This document shows, piece after piece, positions 32,961 to 43,970 of a stretch of DNA of 64,000 nucleotides. This DNA comes from Termitomyces sp. T153 (taxonomy: Eukaryota > Basidiomycota > Agaricomycetes > Agaricales > Lyophyllaceae). The notes under the pieces are model-generated. The model was not told the origin of the DNA, searched no databases, and saw only the letters and a list, made by a program, of their open reading frames with translations. The stretch is taken from positions 124,001 through 188,000 of the forward strand of contig JACKQL020000049.1 in the NCBI GenBank assembly GCA_018296165.2, in the 5' to 3' direction. A program made the translations under genes and the position numbers. Within the stretch, counting starts at the first letter, position 1, and each line of letters begins with the position of its first letter.

Positions 32961-33189
32961 GGCTTGGGAGAGTCAAAAATAGTATTCTAAACAATATTAT
33001 GTAACCCATGAAGGACAAGCAAAGGAACAAAAAGTAGGATGAGAGAAGTAGAGGAAAATGAAAGGTAATGCCATCCTTTGGACAGGCTGATATTGGAAGG
33101 ATTGGAGTTGAATCTGCCATAGACATGTTAGGCATAGTAGACCATGGTAACTGAGGGGGGTATAGAGGTAATGAAGGAGCACACATATC

Positions 33190-34746
33190 TCTAGTTGGAT
33201 GCTGCCCAATCAGAAATGTCAAAAACAGTGCTCAGTGACAATTGGGTCTTATTAGCATTCAATCTTACCCTCCATCTGATCCCAGCCTCAAAATCTGGCA
33301 ACCACTGATTCAAACAGCCCCTTGATTGGGATCTTCTTGAGGTGTTCAATCCTTGCCAGGTGTTTTGAGACTTTAGATGGAATGGCAATTGAGCCTAGAG
33401 CCATAAATCTATCAGCATCTTCTGGAAGAAGAAAATGTAACCTCAGGGCAGCAATAAGATGAAAATATGGAGGCTATACAGAAGCCTGTTTTTCAATGTG
33501 TTCCTTGAGAATAGAGAGATCAGCTGGGTGAATACCACTATGGTTGGTCACACCAGGATATAAGTCCAAGCAACATGACAGTTGTTTATTGCTATTTCCC
33601 TTTCTGCTAGTGCTCCATCAGACTCCCAACTTGGGCCTGGCCTCTGCAATTGCTGTACAGACATTTTTGAGGAGATCTGTCATTGGCTCAGCCAATGCCT
33701 CCATGCCTCCATACCTTGGTCCACGTAGCAGGCAGAAGATATGTTGGCGGTTCTATCGCTGACTGGCAAGATCACTAAGGGAATGTCTACAAAGTAGTTG
33801 TATAGAGAGTCCTTGCTGAGCCTTTGTAAAAGGTCCCTGACTAGAGATGTAGGAGTGTTGGTAGGTATGTTAGAAACACAACCCTGAACAATCAGCTGAT
33901 TTCCTTTCAGAATGAGAGCTAGACTGAACTGGACATTGTTGTTGAAATTGTAGTCTTGCTCAGTGGTCCCATAGACATGTTACAAGTCAAAGTGTAAGAG
34001 GAAGGTCTAACATTAGCATATGACCCAACTTCCCAGAGACTTCCAATAACCAACTTTACAAAAGGTTTATTTTGATGTTTTGACATCAGTTGTTTGGGTT
34101 TATTAACATCAATAGGGGTTACAATCTTGAATAGATGTCTAAGTTACTTAGTGTCTTTGTTACTTGCAAGTTCTCCACTTCCTCTTGAGGTGGTGAAGGT
34201 AAAAGCTTAGCTGAGAAAAATCATTCAAGTAGTTGGGAGAGGCACAGTAGAGTTGTAGTAGTTGAAATGGAGGTATTTTGGCATGTTTCCTTTTAGTGCT
34301 TCAGTCTTTGACACTTTATGAGTGCATTCCATCATTTTGTGGTTTCCACCACAGCATTTACAGATGTGCCTCCAGTAGCAAGCACTACTGTCATAGGGAC
34401 AACTGGTAGAGTTTGATTGTTTGCAGATGTCATGTTCTGCACCATGGGCACTGCCACCTGATTTGGCAGTAGTTTGTTCACTTCCACTTCTTTTACCTCT
34501 ACCTTCACTGTTTTCACTGTAATTTATTCTGCTGGAATCAAGGATGGCATCCCTAAGGTCATCAAACCTACTTCTGTTGGTAAGGAACATTTTTGTCCCT
34601 GCTCCAACTCTTGCCCTGACTGCCTTTTTGTACTCAATGACACATGTGCAGGAGGACATAAGTTTTGCTGAGAACAACAATGTACCTGTAATGGTTTTCT
34701 CACCTGGCTTTTTGGTTAGGCCATGCAAAATATAGTGCTTCTCCAT
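33190..34746 (-). pseudogene. Decayed ORF1-like region with a Cys/His cluster
   Basis: The piece 34746-34225 (173 codons) begins MEKHYILHGLTKKPGEK and contains RSRFDDLRDAILDS and a cluster YWRHICKCCGGNHKMMECTHK, close to a CCHC finger. Downstream minus-strand pieces read KIVTPIDVNKPKQLMSKHQN near 34080 and RGPRYGGMEALAEPMTDLL near 33720-33660. I have seen similar strings in Agaricomycete retroelement proteins, including DIRS-like ones, so it is either ORF1 of the LINE or a separate fragment. Confidence 0.4.
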
Positions 34747-35042
34747 AAAGATTGGTGGTGATCATCCACTGGCCATGATCCTCAACCTGATTTTTAAATT
34801 GGATCACTGTGTCAGAACCACAGTCCTGGAGGGGGAGTCTTGCATGAGCCAAAACCACCTTGGGGAAGTGATACCAACAGCAAGTATGTAAATTGAGAAA
34901 GAAACTAAGAAACTAAGAAATAAGAGTGAGTAATGAATTGAGAGAAGATCAGATGATAACAGAACATGAACACAAGATCAGGTAATGGTAATGCCAAGGC
35001 TGGGGTGGTAGCTACAGAGTAGGGGAGCTTATATACAAGTAG
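34747..35042. other. No gene seen
   Basis: A short AT-rich stretch between the old ORF1-like region and the solo LTR. A small iteration of ACTAAGAA occurs near 34902-34922. Confidence 0.4.
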
Positions 35043-35047
35043 GCTAC
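35043..35047. repeat. Target site duplication of the solo LTR, left
   Basis: GCTAC, repeated at 36127-36131. Confidence 0.8.
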
Positions 35048-36126
35048 TGTCAGGTTCCACTGACCACAGGGACTCAGCTTAACTAGGCAAGTCCTTACTA
35101 GGCAGATGCAATGTCCTGCACTTATAACCCAGCATTCTGGGGAGGCCCAGATGTCAGATACTTGCAAGGGGAGGTTTGGGAAAGTGGTTTGAGCAAGTCT
35201 GAGGTGGTCTAGGGAAGTCTAAGACCAGGGACAAACAAGGGTCAGGCTTGGGGATTATCCAGGTATGAGTCCAGAGGCAAATATGGAGGGTGTGGGGCAA
35301 GTGGAGGCTATGCAAGTGATGAGAGCAGAGCCAGAGATTGATGGGGGATCAATTAGTATTGATGAGTTCTGGGGCTGAATGTAGGGTGAAGTCTGGGGTT
35401 AATTATGAATGTATAAGGTTGTAAATGTATGTGTGGAGTTTGTAACAAAGTCAGAGTTTAAAGGAATTCAGGCAACAATAAAGGAAATAGAATAGATGAG
35501 ACAAGATGGAGATGAGATGAGAATGAATAGATTGAAACAATAATACAAGACAATAATGAGATGAAGATAGAAACAGAGATGAGACCAGGAAACATAACAC
35601 ACACAGAACATAAGAAGAGAATATTGGCAATATCAAGAATACTGTAACAGATATTGCTCTACAGCTTATATACTGACTATTGGATCTTCTCTGGGGACTG
35701 AGGGTGTGACAGCAGGACTTGTTGGGACCACATGAGGTTGACAGGTGTCAGTTCTGATCAGATGGTGGGCCACAGTGATATTCTGATAGGAACTGATGGG
35801 AATGCAGTCCACCTCCATAGTCCTCAGGAAGTTCCAGAGTGGTCAGGTAGGTCAAGGGGACAAGTCAGCAACATGTGCTGGGGTCAGGGGAGCTGTTGGA
35901 GGGGCCTGGGGGCTTGGGAGGAGAAGGGGAAGTGACAGGGCCTACAGGGAATGCATCAGGGTTTGCCAGGAGGCTGTCAGGTTTTATTGGGGAAGTGTTG
36001 GAGTTAGCCAGGGCAGGCACAGTGGGTGAACAAAGGTCCGGGTGAGTTGAGGGGATGTTGGGGGGGGCTCTGGGGGAGCGGGGTGGCTTGGGAAGAGGTC
36101 TGGTGGTCTGTGAGTGGGTCATGACA
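35048..36126 (-). repeat. Solo LTR of family B
   Basis: This 1079-base LTR in minus orientation is bounded by TGTCAGGTTCC and GTCATGACA and flanked by GCTAC on both sides (35043-35047, 36127-36131). There is no internal sequence between the duplications, so the element was removed by LTR-LTR recombination. It is closest to the LTR at 20348-21419. A TATA-like TATATA and a diverged self-priming motif lie near 35670 and 35630. Confidence 0.9.
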
Positions 36127-36131
36127 GCTAC

Positions 36132-37226
36132 TACCTAATGGGAAAGCCAAGACATAGTCTCAGACAGGTCTAAGATAGAGAGAGGCAAAGAGCAAGAATG
36201 TCTAAGATAGGGAAGGTCTCAGACAGACACTGGATGTGATCAGGGATGGTGGATATGATCCTAGGGTCACCCATGTTATGATTGTATTCTTGTCAACACT
36301 CAGGATGAGCCTTACATTGCATACCTTCTTTACCTTTTCTCATGCACTGTTGATGATCAGGCTTATCCTTTGGTCTTATTTCAACCAAGATGTGACTTTG
36401 GTCTACTCTGCTTTTGCAAGGACAAACACAAAAATAGCAAGCTGATTTCAATCCATGCCATTATATATGGCATAGTCATAGTTCCTGAAAGGGTTGCACT
36501 CAATGGCTCAATAGTAAACAATGACTATTTCCTATTTGAGATTCTGGAAGATATTTTTCTGTGTGCTTGCAACAACAACTTGTCATCATGAGAGGATTGG
36601 AAGTCATATTACTATATTCATATCTTATCTTACATTGAATCAATGAATACATATAATATAAATCTGCTGAGACTTTCATTAGCTCTAAATCAGACACTGG
36701 GTAATAACAGGATGATAATAAAGTTGGATTCAGATGGTGATATCAACAGGCTCTCAATCAAATGATGTGAATAATATTATAACATTACTGTTCAGCCTAT
36801 CTAGATATCCATGGCAACTTGTGAGAAGAAATGTGGGTTGATACTGTAAAGCCAGTGCACCAAGGAAGGTGGGTTGTTCATTGGATTCATACTCATAACT
36901 GCCAAATTCAGATAACTGTGCACTCTTACACCATCCTGAGCAGTCTCATAGAACTTTTTTGATGTGTCTTCATCAAGTCTGAGCTGCTTTGACAAGGATT
37001 TCTGGATGTTACACCATGTTGTGAACCTGTTAACTGAGTTCATGACTTGAGTACACACACATTTTCCTTGTCGGAACCTGCTGTATTGCTCCGCTTTCTT
37101 TTGTATTGTTTCAAATTGTTTATACCCTTTCATGGTGACCCATAGAGGGCTAGAAAAAATGGTATTGAGTGTAAATACTGCTGCGACGCGTTGGTCACGT
37201 CTAATTATGAGGTAGAAATGATATTC
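36132..37226. other. AT-rich region, no supported gene
   Basis: A minus-strand open stretch at 37133-36801 (110 codons, Lys- and Gln-rich at its start, with CVCTQVMNSVNRF and LVHWLYSINPHFF) resembles nothing I know. It is CpG-poor and could be a remnant exon. The rest is AT-rich. Confidence 0.35.
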
Positions 37227-38588
37227 TCATCCATGATGATGTCGTCTGTTCATACCAGTAAAGGTAGGCTTTGCCCTCAAAACTACCTGTAAAGTGACAC
37301 CCAAGGCCTCACACTCTTCCAAAGGTAACTCCTCGCTGTGTTCCCAAGGTGGTGTGAGCTTGATCATACGCAAACTTGGCAACTTTCTGGCGCGGACGGC
37401 AGCCAGAATATCGTCTCGAATAAGGGACTGAGGGTCATATGCACCGTTCCAGCTAGCCAATTCAATGATTTCGAGATTTGGGTGAGGGGCGATGTACTCA
37501 TATTCGGAAGAGGGAATTTCACTTGGCTCAATAGCCACAGATAGTTGCTGTAAATGAGGGAAGAGGCAGAAAATTTGGGAAAACGGAACATTGCGCCCAG
37601 CGTAAGTGAGATGCGTGATTGAAACAGGGAAATGGTCATTTTTTGCGTAGAGATCTAAGCCATCATCCAAATAAAATGTCATGTCAAGATGACGCAGACG
37701 TGGAAAACTGAATTGGTGGAGCCTGCTGAAATATATTGTGTCAAGGCGCAAGGTGTGTAAACATGGAAGAATGTAGGGCGCCGAAGTAGCGAATGGTGGC
37801 CAATGAGAATTCTCTTTTGCTGCCTTGAATTCTCCAACAGTAGGCGCGTCAAACCAACCAGACATCTTCGAGTAATCCCAACAGTCTCTCAATGTCACTG
37901 ATCGATCTCCACACGCAATAAAACGCTCCTTTGGTTCTTCGTCGTCGTATATATCCACACTCTGATCAAACGGTCCAACACCTATGATACGGCATGCTTC
38001 GAGTTTTGTGAGATATCGCAGCATCATCTCCACGCGGTCCATACGGATCTGAAAGCCATACAGTTCAAGACGCCGGATGGTCTTCGCACAACATGCTGCG
38101 ATGGTCATCCACAGAGCCTTGTGGGTAAGATGGGGATGGTCAGGCCCATACACCGAGCGAACTACTCGTGCCATGAGGATCTCCAAACGTGGGCATGCCG
38201 AAATTAATCCCCATAGAGTGTGACCACCCTCGTACCAAGCGTTGTCGGCGTAAGGAATTTTGCCGATGCCGAGATAAAAGTCAAGGCGACGGCATTTATG
38301 TCCTCTAGGGTTGCGGAATCCGGGAATCGTTGTTCGTAAGCGTTGAAGGAGAATCGGAACGTAGTCAAAACGGAAGATCATCACAATTTCATAAAGATAG
38401 TTCTCCATGACATCGTGAAAAGCCTTCGAAACCAGAGAGAGAGAGGCTTTAGTTTTCATAGAAGCGCATACGAGCTCTATAACTGCATCGCGGTCTTCAA
38501 AGAAAATAGTGGGAGAAGTATCGAGTGCCTCTGGGACAAATGTTGCATGTCGAAGAATACAGGATATTATCTCGACGGGAAAGACCAT
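37227..38588 (-). CDS. F-box type protein with leucine-rich repeat-like region
   Basis: An intact 453-codon single-exon frame. Residues 1-70 resemble a fungal F-box: VFPVEIISCILRHATFV, a short insert, then LSLVSKAFHDVMENYLYE. The remainder has spaced Leu-rich stretches, such as IRRLELYGFQI, LPCLHTLRLDTIYF, FPRLRHLDMTFYL and FPHLQQLSVAI, as in the large Agaricomycete F-box families. Such proteins usually select targets for SCF ubiquitin ligases; the target is unknown. CpG content is normal, unlike the flanks, so it is a host gene between repeats. The start at 38588 gives the expected F-box position. Confidence 0.75.
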   Translation of the reverse strand: MVFPVEIISCILRHATFVPEALDTSPTIFFEDRDAVIELVCASMKTKASLSLVSKAFHDVMENYLYEIVMIFRFDYVPILLQRLRTTIPGFRNPRGHKCRRLDFYLGIGKIPYADNAWYEGGHTLWGLISACPRLEILMARVVRSVYGPDHPHLTHKALWMTIAACCAKTIRRLELYGFQIRMDRVEMMLRYLTKLEACRIIGVGPFDQSVDIYDDEEPKERFIACGDRSVTLRDCWDYSKMSGWFDAPTVGEFKAAKENSHWPPFATSAPYILPCLHTLRLDTIYFSRLHQFSFPRLRHLDMTFYLDDGLDLYAKNDHFPVSITHLTYAGRNVPFSQIFCLFPHLQQLSVAIEPSEIPSSEYEYIAPHPNLEIIELASWNGAYDPQSLIRDDILAAVRARKLPSLRMIKLTPPWEHSEELPLEECEALGVTLQVVLRAKPTFTGMNRRHHHG

Positions 38589-38639
38589 CTGTGCTTGGAA
38601 TCAGATGACCATGGTGGTTAAAAAGTGTGGTTGTTTTAA

Positions 38640-39669
38640 GACCTTTTCGGGATTTGCTGACGTAAAAATCACCGGAGCAGAGCGGGCAGGCTCAAAGGGC
38701 AACTTCAACCCTTGAGGCTGCAACATTCTAGCGCAGTCTCAGTACGGAACAGTCAATGTAACATGTTGGCCAATTCTAACTGGTATTACAATGGGCAGCT
38801 GTCAACTATGGTACATTTGAATTGATTACAAGAGTGTATTTTCCGTCGAGAACGGCACATGACCATACGAATCTCATATATTCCAACTTTGAAATCCAGA
38901 GCACCCTCGGCTAACGTCGCCGGCCCATTGAAAAACACATGCAGCATACCTTATGTGTATTTTGCTCAAATTTTGCCATCGCCTGACTGATATACAGGAT
39001 TCATTCAATAGTCATGTTGGAAATAAAGATATCCAATAATGGCACAAAAGAACAATATATATCCGAGTTACTAGTACCATTAAATATTATGAATACAATA
39101 TAACTTAGATATTTATCCGGCCTACAATGAATCTTGCGGCTTGTATACCAAGTCCAACCACGACGATATCGGCAGTTTCATAATCATGTTCAACTCCTCC
39201 GCACCACATACCACATGGAAGATAGTTGTACTGATATGGGTTGTTTGGTTCATTATTTGTTCATTCTTCAGACCAAGCATGTACATGGTGTTATGCCGGA
39301 AGCTTATTTTCCTCCAATTACTCCAATCAAAGTAGGAAAGTAACTGCTTTTGGTACGAACCACAGCATATTTGTGATTTCCTATAGTAGCAATATAGACG
39401 CAGGCAGCATAACAAAATATCCTATCCCACAAGTTGTAAACTTATACACAGATCCCACCAACTTACGAGCAACACGGGATGGAAATGCAATGAGAGGTAA
39501 ACATGACAAGTCACAAATCATGTGACTTCGATAAAAGGCAGAATTCACCTTCAATTCACCTTCATTGCTCCTTATCTAGTCTAAGCAATGAAGGTAAGAT
39601 ATTAATTATTCATTCATTTCTAGTCTAATGTGCAACAAAACTACTGTTCTCCAGTCTGATTAGGTCACA
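38640..39669. other. Intergenic, no supported gene
   Basis: Upstream of the F-box gene. A short minus-strand open stretch (39415-39122) and overlapping plus-strand stretches show no recognisable domain. From about 39550 the sequence becomes CpG-poor again. Confidence 0.4.
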
Positions 39670-40203
39670 GTGAGGCTGCCTGAACAACAGCCTTCCACTT
39701 TTTTTTTTTACTTTGACAACTGGCTAAGAAAATTTCATGCTGCCCTGACACACTCCCTCAACACCCATGCTGCTCACCACATGGCAGAAAACTTGCAGAA
39801 GAGAGAGATGAGTAGCCAAAAACACAACTGCAATGAGTCACCCAGGTGCCACATGGAACAGAGCAACACCAGAGACAACAGAGGAAAATTTTCACACCCC
39901 TCCTCACTCACCACTAACAGACTCAACAACACCAACCTCATTGCAGAGACATTCAGAGATTTGGTCCAGGAGGTGACAAAGTGTGTTGAGGATCTCCAGG
40001 AGGAGAATGCTTGCACACAGAGACTCATCAACATGAACAATGTGCTGTGTGCAGCAGAATGTCTCAAGTGGAAGCCCTTGGTCAAACAACTATCAGAACC
40101 ACTGACACACACCCAGTTGACATCATCCACAACCTCAGGCATGTCCACACTGGCACCTTGCCTGCCCAAGTTCATGGAGGAAGAGAAGAAGCTCCTCAAG
40201 TAG
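39670..40203 (+). CDS. Uncharacterised open frame, 177 codons
   Basis: The frame encodes an Asn-, Thr- and Gln-rich protein with a possible coiled coil (LIAETFRDLVQEVTKCVEDLQEENA cut into its two halves at about residues 90-115) and a C-terminal KFMEEEKKLLK. I do not recognise it. CpG is nearly absent, as in the surrounding repeats, so it may be a gag-like N-terminal piece of an unknown element rather than a host gene. The T9 run at its start suggests the real start may differ. Confidence 0.3.
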   Translation: MRLPEQQPSTFFFYFDNWLRKFHAALTHSLNTHAAHHMAENLQKREMSSQKHNCNESPRCHMEQSNTRDNRGKFSHPSSLTTNRLNNTNLIAETFRDLVQEVTKCVEDLQEENACTQRLINMNNVLCAAECLKWKPLVKQLSEPLTHTQLTSSTTSGMSTLAPCLPKFMEEEKKLLK

Positions 40204-41117
40204 CATGATGGCTGTACATGTAAGGGGATGACCCTTAGGATTGTTCAATTCTATTCTAGGCTTAGTCCAAGGATGATCCACCATTCTAGCTCATCTGAAT
40301 CACATGCTTGGACATTACTCAGTATTGATTATTGTTAGTCATTCTCCATTACATACCATGGACTGATGAATAAGTATAATGTTAGTCATCATTACTAGCA
40401 ATGTAGTATATAGGATGGTCTGCAGGATAGAATATCCTCAGACCAAACAATAGCAGTGTTCACCAGGTCTATCCATTGATCCAACTGTAAGAACCCCAGT
40501 GTTGCTGCTTGCATTTGGCTTGCTATGCTTGCCCCTTGCCCAACTCTTACCTGCCTTGTGCTCCTTCAACTCTTGCTTGATGCTTGCATCTGCTTGCCTT
40601 CCATCAGGATTATCTGTGGAATGTTCATCCCCTTAGTGGTTGTTTGGTCTCCTATGCTGTCTGCCTTTCTAGCCCACAGCACACAATCCTACCCCCTACT
40701 ATGTTATTAGACTTTGACTCTAACACTACAGTTGTTTCATTGAACAGGATGCCTGAAATACAACCCTGTTACAATGGCAATGTGGTCTACTGGTACTGCA
40801 TTGTCACTTTGTCTCAATCCCATGTGGCAGCTGCAGGTTTGACTCCTGCAGTTGGCAATAATCATGGTGACTTTGGAGCAAAAGAAAGGGACTACTCACT
40901 TGTGCTGGATATCTGGTGGATTTTCTTTCTTGCTCCACTGAGTGGCTGTCCTCTGTAAGTGGTTTCCCTCCTCTGGACTTAGCTAATTAATAACATTTTT
41001 CACAGCCACATTGTATCATGAAAATGCCTCTAATTGTGAGCTATCAAGATCCTCAACACCCAGCAAGTTTTTTATCTCCTGATTGATTTCCTTTGACATT
41101 GTTTGCTGGACCATGTC
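40204..41117. other. Noncoding, possibly an LTR of an unknown element
   Basis: No gene is supported. A TATA-like AGTATATAGG at about 40408 and pyrimidine-rich sequence after 40500 resemble an LTR promoter and U5, but no partner or target duplication is found. Confidence 0.3.
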
Positions 41118-41249
41118 CCTAGGGCAATGGTTGCTAAGGTAATGCAGAGAACTCTAGGGTTCTGGAAAGAGCCCTGGAAATGTCAAACAAGCTGTGGAGG
41201 TGCTGGAACCAGTCATAGAGGTTGGAAATGGAAGTCCCCTGACATCACC

Positions 41250-42422
41250 TCCACTCTAGCATGCAGCGTCTTGACACACAGGGTAGAAGAAGTCCCTGAT
41301 TGCTCAGTCCACTGGCGAGATGGGGTAGATTCCTTGTATGGTATGTGGAGCATCTGGATGTCTCTAGTGGAACTCCTTGACAAGTCTGGGGGTGTGTACA
41401 TTCTCCTGCAGCTCCCAGAAGACATCCTCAATTCCATAGCCTTTCCACTTCACCTTGTATTGTAGTTGTCTCTGGAATAAATAGCTATCCAGGATTTCCT
41501 CCACTTCATACTCCTTGTTGTCATTGACCACTATAGGAGGTAGTGGAGGTGGTGGACATTGCCCTGGGATAGGATGTTTAGGGGCCAGGGTTAGTTTGAC
41601 CACATTGAACACTGGGTGAAGCTGGTGCATCCCTCCAGGGAGTTGGAGTTGATAGGCCAGGGGTCCCACCTGTTGTTCCACTGTGAATGGCCCTAATTGG
41701 CAGTGCAACAGCTTTTTTGAGGGTCAGTGGTTGTAATGTCAGAGGCATCCAGGTAGACTCAATCTCCTAGCTGATATCTGCACTCTGGGGTCCTTCTGTA
41801 GTTGTAGTATCATGCCATGGCATCTTTGTTCACCAGCACAGCTCAGGCCTCCTTCTGTGACCTCTTCATCCAGTCCACAAATTCATTTACTGCCTCATTC
41901 TCTGAGGGTCAGGCCTGGGGTTCAAAACCCATGCGTGGGTGCTGTCAGATGTCAAGGAAGAATGGGGAAAACTGGGTGGATGTGTGAACATGGTTGTTGT
42001 ACTGGAATTCGGCATTGGGGAGGAGTTTGTCCCAGTCACCTTGGCACTCATTGCAGAAGAGGTGGAGATACTGTTCCAGCTCCTGGTTTACATGCTCCAT
42101 CTGTCTGTCAGACTGTGGGTGGTAGGCAGTGGTGGTGTGGAGCTTTACTCCAAGCAGTTGGTAGAGCTCCTGGGTGAACTCCACCACAAATTCAGTCCCC
42201 AATCCAAGATGTAAGTGTTGGAGAGGCCATGGAGCTTCCAGACATTCTTCCAGTACAGGTTTGTGGCACCCATAGTGGAGCAGGTAGTGTGAGTTGGAAT
42301 GAAGTGTGCTCTCTTGCCATACAGGTCCACCACCAACATGATTACATCATAACCATGGGCATCAGAGAGCTCCACAATGAAGTCTACAGATGCTACACTC
42401 CACCATTCCATGGGCACTGGTA
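41250..42422 (-). pseudogene. Element C2 integrase and chromodomain (decayed)
   Basis: Readable pieces: the DDE core start SVDFIVELSDAHGYDVIMLV (near 42390), the core middle TTAYHPQSDRQMEHVNQELE (42202-41945), the C-terminal GPFTVEQQVGPLAYQLQLPG and the chromodomain YEVEEILDSYLF with KWKGYGIEDVFWELQEN (41708-41364). It matches C1 at 16440-17590. Frames change at about 42145, 41940 and 41800. Confidence 0.75.
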
Positions 42423-42431
42423 GTTGACATC

Positions 42432-42715
42432 TCTGGGGCTCTTTCCAGAACTCCAGAGTTCTCCATATTATCTCAGCAACCATTGCCCTAGGGTTAGGAG
42501 TACCTCCAGTCACCTGTACAGTAGTTCCCATGCCTCTGCTGCCCACTGATGTGCTGTGCCAAGCAGTGGGGATCCTTAGACTTGTTCTCTTTGGATTCCC
42601 CTCTGCTAGGTAATTAGTTACTGATTTGTATTGTTGTCTACTCCACTAATATACTTCAGATTCCCCTCTGCTAGCTGCGTGACTCAGATCTGCCACCCCA
42701 GAGGTTGCCCTTACA
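42432..42715 (+). repeat. Partial LTR of element C, inverted relative to its internal sequence
   Basis: It matches positions about 60-350 of the C LTR and ends GCCCTTACA. It includes the self-priming motif AGACTTGTTCT near 42575. Confidence 0.8.
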
Positions 42716-43504
42716 TCATCTCCTTCAGTATCAGACCCATGCTGAGTGTGAGCTGAATCTTCCTTGCCATCATTACTGGTGGCAAGTAATTGTGCTTCCT
42801 CATCACAAATTTTGTGACAATCATGCACTCACCAACTGCTATGGCTAGGTCCATTGCAGAGAGTGCATATCTGATCCAACTGCACTTGCATCTCTTGCAC
42901 TTGTATAGGGGGCAAATCATCCCCTTCTGGGTCAATATGCACATCTGCACAGACATAGTCATAGATGTGGTGTATGTCTCAAGGAGAGTCACTCTCAAAG
43001 TAGTGGGATAAACAGTCTGCTACCTTTTTTTTTTCTTTTATCAATTTACATGCACAGGGCACTTGACACCCATGTTGCACAGTACTACAGACAGTGTACT
43101 ACAACTATGAGAGCTGTGGAATACCACACCCCCCACATACATGGAGAATGAGCAGGCTAGCATTTCTGATGCTGTTTTAGACTGCTCTCCTCAGGTAGAC
43201 CCTGAGGAAGGAGATGATGGCAGGTATGTAAAGCCAGGTGGTAGTTACAACAAATGCTTGTGGGGTGAGCAGGGTTGGGACAAGTGACAGGGCTGGTGTT
43301 CCTACCAAGAGAGTGTTACTAAGGTGTAAGCCAAGTGCTGTTATTAGAGGAGCCTGTGTAGATTAGTGAATATAGGGCACACTTGGCTATTGGCAGGCAG
43401 GAGGTGCATGGTGTGGGCTCTGGGACTGGGTGGGTTGGGATGTTCAGTGAGCACATGTCAGTTGCAGGCTGGTTGACTGCTGCAGGTGGGGCTAGGCAGG
43501 GGCA
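42716..43504. other. No clear gene
   Basis: Minus-strand stretches at 42998-42646 read MHIDPEGDDLPPIQ-like and a Cys-containing part (QICTLCNGPSHSSW) followed by an acidic, Asp- and Glu-rich part, broken by stops. This may be a decayed host or element gene. An uninterrupted T9 run lies near 43026. Confidence 0.35.
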
Positions 43505-43800
43505 GGCTGGAATGTGTCTTGGAAGCATTTTGTGGCATCAATGTATCTAATGAGGTGGGTCAGTGTGGATGGGTTATTGAGGATGAACAAAAGCAACTCA
43601 GCTCTGCATTTAAGGGGCTGTAGGAAGTGAATGTGTCTTTTGTACTGGTACTGTGGGCACTTGAGTAAGAAATGCTTGACTGTTTCAATGGTGAGACCAA
43701 GGCAGTGAGGACATGTCAGTGATTCTGTGCCATGTGTGCAAAAGAGGTGCTGGTTGAGTAGGAGGTGGCCTGTATGGAGGTATGTGTTTAGCTACTCTGG
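43505..43800 (-). pseudogene. LINE C-terminal remnant
   Basis: The minus strand reads LHTGHLLLNQHLF, then CPHCLGLTIETVKHFLLKCP and LIRYIDATKCFQDTF. This matches the end of ORF2 of the intact LINE (RTGHIALNQYLF, CPNCLGLTVETIHHFLFECP), a zinc-binding motif after RNase H. It is a decayed relative, CpG-poor, cut upstream near the B2 insertion site. Confidence 0.65.
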
Positions 43801-43965
43801 CAACTAAATGTTGCTGAGTTGAGGTCTTAGGGCCCTCAATATGGTTCTGCCAGAACACCATCACCCTTGTACAAAGGATGTCATCTTGATGGGCCTCACC
43901 ATCTATATCAGAGGTGTCTGCAACATCCTCTGGTATTGTCTCAATGAACACTGCTGGGGCTGCCA

Positions 43966-43970
43966 ATTGC
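43966..43970. repeat. Target site duplication of element B2, left
   Basis: ATTGC, repeated at 62730-62734. Confidence 0.85.

Larger units (their letters stand above)
28578..34746 (-). mobile_element. Decayed LINE (second family) with endonuclease, RT and RNase H
   Basis: A minus-strand non-LTR retrotransposon. In order from 34746: a cysteine-containing ORF1-like part, an apurinic-type endonuclease (32960-31794), RT (31772-29895) and RNase H with C-terminal region (29834-28578). The RT wording (NWRGLFISNFLANSP, RDLMSFLSDLKTW, KRDQMKGF-like) matches a LINE family I know to be common in Agaricomycetes and unlike the LINE at 51.6-58 kb. CpG is very low and stops are frequent, so it is old. No clear tail or target duplication is found. 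Whether 33190-34746 belongs to it is uncertain. Confidence 0.8.
41118..42715 (-). mobile_element. Rearranged fragment of element C
   Basis: From 42422 down to 41118 the minus strand carries C integrase, chromodomain, a polypurine tract and the first about 127 bases of the 3' LTR. Next to it, 42432-42715, is a plus-strand C LTR lacking its first about 60 bases. The two LTR pieces are in opposite orientation, so this is not a simple truncated copy. Confidence 0.8.
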
